A program made the position numbers and the translations under genes. 64,000 bases of DNA from Alteromonas gilva (GTDB lineage Bacteria; Pseudomonadota; Gammaproteobacteria; Enterobacterales; Alteromonadaceae), in contig NZ_JAQQXP010000004.1 in NCBI RefSeq assembly GCF_028595265.1, positions 62,001 through 126,000 of the forward strand, given 5' to 3'. Positions 58,801 through 64,000 of the stretch are shown here, one piece after another. The stretch's first letter is position 1. Each line of letters opens with the position of its first letter. Below the pieces are notes generated by a model. That model was given only the letters and a program-made list of their open reading frames with translations, was not told the origin of the DNA and searched no databases.

Positions 58801-59699
58801 TACGATTGAAGCATCCCGACCTGCAGATCATAAGCAGTTACACCGGAGCCAAAGCTGCCCTGAATTAACGCAATGGAATCCCTTACGGCTGCCTGACGTA
58901 CACCTTTATCTTCGTAGTAGTCTTCGAGTAGATTTTCTGTCGCACCACTTTGAATGGTTAGTTTAATAGAATTAAAAGCATCCGGACACGATACACGGGT
59001 ACCAAAAGCGCTGCCGCTCTCATCTAAAAACACTCTTGTGTTTAGGCCGTTATAGCTAACCCGAATTGAATCAATGAAATCTTCAGTTAACTCAGTGTTG
59101 CGCATCTTTATAATTGGGGATTCAGGCTCTCTGCCATCGAGTTCATGATCAGCGATATAGCAGTCTTCCATATAATTATCCATTGTTTTCCGAAGATCAT
59201 AACCTTCAGATGAAGATGAGCCATACAACACGCGACTTGGCGGGGGCGTGTTATACATTTTCACAAGGGCTGCCAACGGGTCAATTTCGCCACTATCTCC
59301 CGAATAAACCACTGGCATAAAAGTATCTTCCACCACTTCTCTCAGCGAGGATAAAGCACTTGTAGCCAACCATGCCGGTACAGCTGCTAAAAGCGGCACG
59401 TCGTCAACGACCGCAAAAGCGCCTGAGTCCTGGGCTGAAATGATTTTCACATCGAATTTGGGCGTGATAGGTGAAGCAAGAAACGTCCACATGATAATGC
59501 CCAAAGCGAATTCCTTGAGAGGATATGGCGCATTGGGATCCATCATTTGCTTGAAAAAGCCCCAAGCAAAATACAAAACAAGAACGGTTGCAGATATTCC
59601 GACTAACGTGCCGTCATTAGTTGAAAGCCTGGCAATACCGTTAATCGCTTGAACAATAAATTCATGATTACCATGAACTAAAATTTCTACTTCATCCAT
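55890..59699 (-). CDS. traG: TraG-like conjugation protein (mating-pair stabilisation/entry exclusion)
   Basis: The ~1269-aa protein has a TraG N-terminal domain: FIVQAINGIARL, transmembrane VLVLYFAWGFFKQMM, FALGIIMWTFLASPI, and later membrane helices (FFIYPLYAVLIVLGGLGIKHIG, LLLFINLWGFVKVFVDF, TTIPMIGMFLLFGGVHSLMG). A long Gln/Asn/Ser-rich periplasmic or cytoplasmic tail follows. From about residue 998 there are nine 20-residue repeats (NSEGNESPKSEAAPAMPLQV). TraG acts in the type IV secretion channel and in pilus assembly of F/SXT-type systems. ATG 59699 is preferred over the TTG three codons earlier. Confidence 0.85.
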   Translation of the reverse strand: MDEVEILVHGNHEFIVQAINGIARLSTNDGTLVGISATVLVLYFAWGFFKQMMDPNAPYPLKEFALGIIMWTFLASPITPKFDVKIISAQDSGAFAVVDDVPLLAAVPAWLATSALSSLREVVEDTFMPVVYSGDSGEIDPLAALVKMYNTPPPSRVLYGSSSSEGYDLRKTMDNYMEDCYIADHELDGREPESPIIKMRNTELTEDFIDSIRVSYNGLNTRVFLDESGSAFGTRVSCPDAFNSIKLTIQSGATENLLEDYYEDKGVRQAAVRDSIALIQGSFGSGVTAYDLQVGMLQSYLVRDGLAGTSYETEVDSMVFQAMRSRVYEKAGEREMFSQISTPVITALESLTFFIYPLYAVLIVLGGLGIKHIGKYMTLLLFINLWGFVKVFVDFYTAISVEQAFAASATFNPLSFDALPSTILEVEGYLATASMLTTTIPMIGMFLLFGGVHSLMGTMKGMTQSKVDGNMGAPTVATSMNAGTRTFADATQQMNSTTGGYGVGHSSLTNSGLGTEMLSSVGTTANSATTTAAASQVQSNAQAFETAYANQINSSKDVQAINQNSSAQEIANSTIDQRVKSLAKGLEDKFGVSSADSTKLALRVGGEAGVGMPKVAEMLSPLSGKVAIGLSNDRQEDYAEKWDAMKKYAQNWQESLTSKFEGSEKESLMNQWSNTDRLSKGETSSEVEKAANTLQTSLNRQSAIQNAVSDTSGFSSTQAIQWNKAASNSNLNTDDFWNKTSDIDSTKTNGELLKSAIGVNSAADFRALAQQADDGNFNGGLGTDAGAFQTAIRKLMANDGSEGLGRQASDLGLAASMYQFIGSQMRGEDDNGFKMAGDSLKQRASMIGRIADENAELTSKTSKDKPFETMRQVDDSLPTNNTNGVDVASNIAGMKGRAYQELNTDIKGEVLAGTEQVQSKVAEKDDRMKNETAIGLAAQVADSIQDGVNAGLNTLSEQDTMAEINPLHDFGTSVGSVAYDAVSGVSGWFGGEENISPKSEAAPVMPSQVNSEGNESPKSEAAPVMPSQVNSEGNEGPKSEAAPAMPLQVNSEGNESPKSEAAPAMPLQVNSEGNESPKSEAAPAMPLKVNSEGNESPKSEAAPAMPLQVNSEGNESPKSEAAPTMPLQVNSEGNEGPKSEAAPAMPLQVNSEGNESPKSEAAPTMPSQINLESNESPKGEAALYGYEAAKESARAAVTQDENGNARLEKDPYGNFTASDGSSYAPVGDIITADGEYVGEGYVDSVGNYYAYQYGQFVDMGMDDPTKNQF
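56180..56716 (-). repeat. 60-bp tandem repeats in traG
   Basis: Nine copies of a 60-bp unit (plus-strand key word cattaccttctgagttta), 90-98% alike, encode the Pro/Glu/Ser-rich 20-residue repeats. Length variation by slippage is likely. Confidence 0.9.
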
Positions 59700-59805
59700 C
59701 GAAGACAACTACCCAAAAATAATGATTAGGCAGAATTATAAAGATGGTTGACTAAGAGGGTTGCCCACAGAGCAGAGTAAATCCGCATGTCTGTGGGCGG
59801 GAATG

Positions 59806-60228
59806 TTATGGTCTAAATGCTGCTGATAGGGCCAGTCTCAAGTTGGCATTCTCCAACCCGCCATTTGATAGGATTTTTATTGCCTGACGGGTGGTTAATC
59901 TATATGCGCCTGAATACACATACTTTAACTTGGATGGAGTGGTTTTATTTGTCATTTGATACAAGTATTTTCTGTCTGAATAATACTGACCAGAAACATA
60001 ATCATATTCCTCTTTTACATCTTCCCTAAATTTTGGAGGATAAAATAAAACATATTCAGGCAGATCAATTGCCAGCTCTTCATAATCAGATACACTTGCA
60101 TCACAACGCAACAGGGTGAATAGGTAATAATCTCCGTCCTGGATACCTAAATTAACCGATTTGACTGGGCATGAAGCCCATGCCACAGTTGGCAAGAGTA
60201 AGGTTAAAAATAGTGCTATTATCTTCAT
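59806..60228 (-). CDS. secreted hypothetical protein
   Basis: A 140-aa protein with a signal peptide (MKIIALFLTLLLPTVAWA). The mature part starts SCPVKSVNLGIQDGDYYLFT and has two cysteines. ATG 60228 follows GAGGTAAGCTC and overlaps the upstream stop. It lies ahead of traG on the same strand, so a role in the transfer apparatus is possible. Family unknown. Confidence 0.65.
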   Translation of the reverse strand: MKIIALFLTLLLPTVAWASCPVKSVNLGIQDGDYYLFTLLRCDASVSDYEELAIDLPEYVLFYPPKFREDVKEEYDYVSGQYYSDRKYLYQMTNKTTPSKLKYVYSGAYRLTTRQAIKILSNGGLENANLRLALSAAFRP

Positions 60229-60704
60229 GAGCTTACCTCTGAAAGAATTGCTTTTATTGGAATCAGCCGGCACCTTGGGTCATACGATTCAGTGCATAAA
60301 TTTTCAAGTCGCGTATGATCTTGCACAGTAATTCCTGAAGATAAAATTTCAGCTTTAGTAGCATCTGCCAGCTCTTGTAAAAGTAAGACATTGCTTTTTC
60401 TACCTTCAATCGAGGCTGCTGCTGATAGGGTATCTTGATGTGTAACTGAGCCATTTGATTTCTGAAGCTCCAAGCGTAATTCAACATCTTTAATAACCTG
60501 CTCATTCCAGGCGATAAGGTTAAGGGTGCCCCAGTATTTTAATATCAGGTCCAAATTAGGCTGTCTCTCAAACGGTGTTTCTTCCTTTACGGAAGCCGCT
60601 ATGACGCTCTCACCCTTTAAGCTAAAAGCCGCTACAGTCAGTGCAACAGTACATACGACAAACACCAATACCATTCTAAATGCATTTCTAAACCAGTTTT
60701 TCAT
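60225..60704 (-). CDS. membrane-anchored hypothetical protein
   Basis: A 159-aa protein with one N-terminal helix (FRMVLVFVVCTVALTVAAFSL) and a helical periplasmic part (residues about 50-159) with two cysteines. ATG 60704 follows AAAAGGTTGAAT. It is coupled to the secreted protein gene downstream. Possibly a transfer accessory protein; no family recognised. Confidence 0.6.
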   Translation of the reverse strand: MKNWFRNAFRMVLVFVVCTVALTVAAFSLKGESVIAASVKEETPFERQPNLDLILKYWGTLNLIAWNEQVIKDVELRLELQKSNGSVTHQDTLSAAASIEGRKSNVLLLQELADATKAEILSSGITVQDHTRLENLCTESYDPRCRLIPIKAILSEVSS

Positions 60705-60894
60705 ATTCAACCTTTTAAACTTTATGTTGGAGCTTACCCTTTTACCGCACATTGATTTTACCGCAACCGTTTGGAACACCTTGCAATAGACCACCTTTTT
60801 TCAGGGGCTGTACGGTCACCTGTGAGAAATTCGTTGAGAGCATCAAACACTAAAGGGATAAGCTTTGGTGCTTTAAGGGCAGTAATGGCGGCAC

Positions 60895-60924
60895 TTGTAT
60901 TAAACATTCTCGTTGTAGTATACT
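60895..60924 (+). promoter_or_regulatory. promoter of the type III antitoxin RNA
   Basis: TTGTAT (60895-60900), 18-nt spacer and TATACT (60919-60924), a good sigma-70 match. Start expected near 60931. Confidence 0.75.
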
Positions 60925-60930
60925 TAGCCT

Positions 60931-61074
60931 GCAGTCAGTGGCGGTAGGAGCACCCCACGTAAAAAACTGAAGTCTCCAAACAGAATGATGTTGGCGGTAG
61001 AAGCGCCCCACGTAAAAAACTGAAGCCTTCAAACAGAATTGACTGCCGAAAGCCCCCTTCATTGGGGGCTTTTT
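60931..61074 (+). ncRNA. TenpI-like type III antitoxin RNA
   Basis: Two 53-nt direct repeats (60940-60992 and 60993-61045; first bases GGCGGTAG, core CCCCACGTAAAAAACTGAAG identical) lie between a strong promoter and an intrinsic terminator, directly ahead of a TenpN-like toxin gene. In type III systems such repeats fold as pseudoknots that bind and neutralise the ribonuclease; the terminator sets the RNA-to-toxin ratio. Repeat number (2) is at the low end of the known range. Confidence 0.8.
61051..61074 (+). terminator. antitoxin/toxin attenuating terminator
   Basis: AGCCCCC-ttcatt-GGGGGCT followed by TTTTT, 20 nt before the toxin start. Confidence 0.9.
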
Positions 61075-61093
61075 GTTGATAAAAGGAATATCC

Positions 61094-61555
61094 ATGCAGT
61101 TGAAGAAGTTAGATCAGTCTTTTTACCCAGACCATACCCACCTATCTGAAGCTTTAGATAATGTGAACGGAGCTTGGATAGAGGGTAAAACAAGAGGGTA
61201 TGGATTTGTTCTTATTCCAATTAACACACTGACTTTTGCGCTTCCACTGCGGTCCAATATACGTCACAAAGCTTCTTTCCCAACGGTAGGTAAGCATGGT
61301 GAAACGCATAAGGGTTTAGATTTCAGCAAAGCTCTTTTAATTCCAAACCCATCTTACATTTCAGACGAACTGTTTCTCATCCCTTCAAGAGAGCACACCC
61401 GATTAAGAAGCAAAGAGCATTATATAACTTCACGTTTTACAAAGTACGTTGAGAGGTATATAAAAGCAACCGTAGCCAATGACCGAAACATACTCAACTC
61501 ATCCGCATACAGATTTTCAACCCTACAACACTACCATGCTGAATTGAACATATAA
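61094..61555 (+). CDS. TenpN-like type III toxin (endoribonuclease)
   Basis: A 153-aa protein matching the TenpIN toxin family as I remember it: MQLKKLDQSFYPDHTHLSEALD, WIEGKTRGYGFVLIPINTLTFALPLRSNIRHKASF, GLDFSKALLIPNPSYIS, KEHYITSRFTKYVERYIKA and RFSTLQHYHAEL. These toxins cut RNA and are held in check by the RNA repeats upstream; they give plasmid stability or phage defence. AAAGGAATATCC precedes ATG 61094. It is inserted, in opposite direction, between transfer genes. Confidence 0.9.
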   Translation: MQLKKLDQSFYPDHTHLSEALDNVNGAWIEGKTRGYGFVLIPINTLTFALPLRSNIRHKASFPTVGKHGETHKGLDFSKALLIPNPSYISDELFLIPSREHTRLRSKEHYITSRFTKYVERYIKATVANDRNILNSSAYRFSTLQHYHAELNI

Positions 61556-61589
61556 CTTATTTGGATAGGAAACGTGTAGAGTTCCTGAC

Positions 61590-62162
61590 TTACTCTATTT
61601 TCAAAGAATAAGAAAAACTTGTGTCATATGGTCCTTTCACAACAATTACTTCCCCCTTCCCTGTTACTCCTGAAAATTCAATCTCCTTCTTTTCCAAAGG
61701 AAGTAAGGGAAACCCTTCACTAATTGATTTTTTAACATAGCCGGTTGCTGACTGAGATAGCCCTTCCTTTGAGACTTCAAAAGAAAAAACGCCAGATATG
61801 AATACCTGGTGCATATCCAAATTGCTTTTATCCACGGTAAAATGAACTTTTGGAATAATGACACCATGCCTACAAACACCTTCTGCCCCTTCACATCGAG
61901 TGATGGTATCCATGTTCATTTGATAATCCACGGTGGTTTCCGTTTCTTCGCTATAAAGAACCGTCAAGCTACCACCTGAATTTCCACCTCGATTACCTGG
62001 AAACCGATTGTTCAATACCGGCCCTTTATAAACAAATTCCGACCAGGCTTCATATCTTTGTGGCAAATTTGACTCAGGGGTTGAGTTGCAACCGCATAAA
62101 GCTAGGGTTCCAGCAATAATGAAGAAGCTTGGAACAGTTTTTCTGATTAGTAGTTTTGTCAT
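61590..62162 (-). CDS. hypothetical lipoprotein
   Basis: The 190-aa product has a lipoprotein signal (FFIIAGTLALCGC, lipid attachment at the second Cys). The mature part is beta-rich with a Gly-rich loop (NRFPGNRGGNSGGSL). ATG 62162 begins MTKLLIRKTVPS; the longer frame to 62201 overlaps traN. It lies right behind traN and may be a transfer-related or exclusion lipoprotein. Confidence 0.65.
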   Translation of the reverse strand: MTKLLIRKTVPSFFIIAGTLALCGCNSTPESNLPQRYEAWSEFVYKGPVLNNRFPGNRGGNSGGSLTVLYSEETETTVDYQMNMDTITRCEGAEGVCRHGVIIPKVHFTVDKSNLDMHQVFISGVFSFEVSKEGLSQSATGYVKKSISEGFPLLPLEKKEIEFSGVTGKGEVIVVKGPYDTSFSYSLKIE

Positions 62163-62197
62163 TTTTACTCTTAACATTAGTTTAAAAAAATAATCAC

Positions 62198-64000
62198 TCA
62201 ATTCCCTTCCGTAGGGTCAAAGCCAAACTCACAGACCGGGGGCCTGGGGGAAGCGGAGCAGTCCAGATTGTTGACAGTGCTAACGGCTGAGGCTCTAACT
62301 CCCTGAGAGTAATTCGCGGCACCATCTACTCGCTGAGTTGTTCTTTCAGAAACCGTCTGACGGGCAGCAGCATTCACCAATCGCCCACCTTCCATTTTCT
62401 TAAAGCACCTTTGCTCAGTTGTCACTACGCCAGTGACTGGATCTTCCACTTCAAAAGATTCGCATGAAGTTTCCACCAGCTCACCACCGGCAGTAAGATT
62501 CTGTTCACCACCTTCAGATGGAACCAAATCCGCTTCAACCATTAATCCGATCCATTCACTTAAATCCAAATCTTTAAAGTCAAGACGTGACAATTCAGAT
62601 TGTGAAAGCCCTTCACAACTACTCATATCTTTATTCAACAGTGGTCCCGCTTGCTCCATAATGATTCTGGCTAGAATTGAATCGTAACAGCAATAGTCTT
62701 GCCTTTTCTGGTAGCAAATCCCCAAAACTTTAGCCGAGCAATAATCATCACCGACAGAAAAACATTGACGCTGCCCTAATTTAACTCCCATATCTTCTTC
62801 ATTCTCATCGCACATGGTTAGCAAAGTCAGGGCCAGTTTTACATAGGAATAAATTGCGTATGCACCCATGATTGAACTCATCACATCACTTATCGCTTCA
62901 TTAACAATTAACTCTGTGCCCTCTTGGGTTGCAGTCTCAGTAAACAGCAAGCTAGCCAAATCCTCTGGAAGCATGTCGTAGACGAACTCGTATACCTGCT
63001 GCTCAACTTCAGCCAAAGCCGCTCCCATGGCAGACTCACCCGCCCCTTCGGCAACGACCGTCGTTCCAGCCTCAGTAACCACCTCGCCGGTTGCATTCCC
63101 CAGGACCGAGTTATACGCGCTGGAAATTGGTTCTGACAGGCTCTGCCAGGTGCTATATACAGGTTCGGAAAATTGGGTATATGCACCATCAGCCAATTCA
63201 ATCAATGCTTCAGAACCACTCTGAACGGTTCCACCGAACACACCGTCAGCAGCCATTTTGTTCATTTTCATCATGCCATCAGCCATAGTGACATAACTCA
63301 GAATGTTCAGTCCTGCCGGGGCCTCACAGCAATTCGTGCCCATGCCCGTTACCTCTGCGGAGCAATATTCAGCCTCTCCATTAAATACCCTGCAGGTAGA
63401 AGGATCGGTCGGGTCTTCACAAGAGCGGTCAGCATCAATGTTCTGCATGATGTTCGCCTGAAGAGATGCATCCAAGAACTTCCCATTGCTTTCTGTTGCA
63501 CCAAACTCACAGTCTCCACCAGAGCAAGGTATTGCTCCCTGGCACACATTTGATTCTCTTTCATAGGTGTGGCTGATAGATCGCCCAGAGTCACAACGGT
63601 AAGTCACAGTCTCGTTATAACAGTACTCTTCACCTTCATGCTCCTCTTCTTCCTCGGTCCAATCATCCACATCACGATCATACCAGTCTTCAGTGCAAGT
63701 TCGATTCACTTCAGAACAGTCAGGATTTTCACGATACTCAGCACAATAATCTGGTAGCTCTCGCAATTCATCCCAGCCCATACAAATGAGCTCTCCAGTA
63801 TCCTTATCTACAGTACAGTATTCTTTTCCACCTAAAGGATCACAGGCGTAACCGTCGAGATTTATCTTCCATGTTTTGTTTGCGGTATCCCCTGGATACA
63901 TTGGCCCTAATTTATCAAGGAATTCTTGTGGGAAGCCTCTTGAGCCTTCCTCTAGCGGCGTAACACTGTCGAAACGACAAAAGCTATACCCTATATCTTC
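62198..64000 (-). CDS. traN: TraN-like mating-pair outer-membrane protein, 5' end beyond window
   Basis: At least 600 residues with the very high cysteine content and spacing of TraN: CDPLGGKEYCTVDKDTGELIC, CSEVNRTCTEDW, CQGAIPCSGGDCEFG, GTNCCEAPAGL, CFSVGDDYCSAKVLGICYQKRQDYCCYDS. The frame stays open through 64000 (an internal ATG at 63901 is not the start). TraN recognises recipient surface proteins and stabilises mating pairs. The mid-protein Ala/Gly/Val-rich stretch (about 63000-63190) probably spans a membrane-near linker. Confidence 0.85.
   Translation of the reverse strand, partial: EDIGYSFCRFDSVTPLEEGSRGFPQEFLDKLGPMYPGDTANKTWKINLDGYACDPLGGKEYCTVDKDTGELICMGWDELRELPDYCAEYRENPDCSEVNRTCTEDWYDRDVDDWTEEEEEHEGEEYCYNETVTYRCDSGRSISHTYERESNVCQGAIPCSGGDCEFGATESNGKFLDASLQANIMQNIDADRSCEDPTDPSTCRVFNGEAEYCSAEVTGMGTNCCEAPAGLNILSYVTMADGMMKMNKMAADGVFGGTVQSGSEALIELADGAYTQFSEPVYSTWQSLSEPISSAYNSVLGNATGEVVTEAGTTVVAEGAGESAMGAALAEVEQQVYEFVYDMLPEDLASLLFTETATQEGTELIVNEAISDVMSSIMGAYAIYSYVKLALTLLTMCDENEEDMGVKLGQRQCFSVGDDYCSAKVLGICYQKRQDYCCYDSILARIIMEQAGPLLNKDMSSCEGLSQSELSRLDFKDLDLSEWIGLMVEADLVPSEGGEQNLTAGGELVETSCESFEVEDPVTGVVTTEQRCFKKMEGGRLVNAAARQTVSERTTQRVDGAANYSQGVRASAVSTVNNLDCSASPRPPVCEFGFDPTEGN

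Noticed and set aside
60940..61045. two 53-bp repeats as iterons of an origin
   Set aside because: The promoter, terminator and TenpN-like toxin order fits a type III antitoxin RNA far better.

Overview
The window looks like part of a large conjugative plasmid (or plasmid-like integrative element) of a marine-type gammaproteobacterium. Evidence: F/SXT-type transfer proteins TraG and TraN at the right end, a MoxR (CobS-like)/DUF3150-like/VWA (CobT-like) block of the kind carried by SXT/IncA/C-type elements, a plasmid-style Cre-like recombinase with its own lox-like site, two toxin-antitoxin modules, a Tus-type replication-fork barrier protein and a MatP-like DNA-binding protein. No rRNA, tRNA or CRISPR array was seen. 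The organism itself cannot be named from the sequence.

Layout. 0-15 kb: accessory genes. They include a degenerate PrkA N-domain paralogue, Tus, a PEP-CTERM-like exported protein, a 12-residue-repeat membrane protein broken in a G8 tract, lipoproteins, an OmpA-domain lipoprotein and an ankyrin protein. They end in a MatP-like gene divergent from a Cre-like recombinase, with a perfect 13-8-13 lox-like site between the two. 15-17.3 kb: an IS3-family remnant and an intact IS3-family element. 17.3-26.5 kb: an AT-rich island that I read as an undescribed RiPP (modified peptide) system. It has a 59-aa precursor whose core strictly alternates large aliphatic and Ala/Gly residues, two cupin-like/HEAT maturation candidates, an ABC-2 transporter and an SDR on the minus strand, and a divergent Yip1-like/HlyD/MacB exporter operon.

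26.7-35.4 kb: a compact minus-strand array of about 20 mostly small genes. Many junctions share the pattern TAGGAAA(C/A)ACGATG, one gene is present twice in identical form, and a tyrosine recombinase plus a HigBA-like toxin-antitoxin pair sit at its head. 35.5-47.6 kb: minus-strand operons of plasmid 'core' genes (VWA protein, P4-type primase, YfaE-like ferredoxin, DUF3150-like protein, MoxR ATPase, many small proteins). Nearly every gene here is preceded by a repeated structured element (called E below) that folds as a conserved pseudoknot or switch. Four copies of a promoter/leader module (called P) start the transcripts.

48-55.8 kb: a TnpB-only insertion element, a UvrD-like helicase, a lipoprotein, a zinc-ribbon/GIY-YIG nuclease-like protein and a tandem block of E elements behind promoter P4. 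55.9-64 kb: transfer genes (TraG with nine 60-bp repeats, TraN running off the right edge) interrupted by a type III toxin-antitoxin module of the TenpIN family.

Main points for follow-up: the gramicidin/polytheonamide-like peptide island; the E and P elements, which together look like a plasmid-wide post-transcriptional and transcriptional regulon; the Cre/lox-like pair; and a textbook -1 frameshift heptamer that would extend the MoxR ATPase. All functions are inferred from sequence patterns and remembered family features, without database searches.
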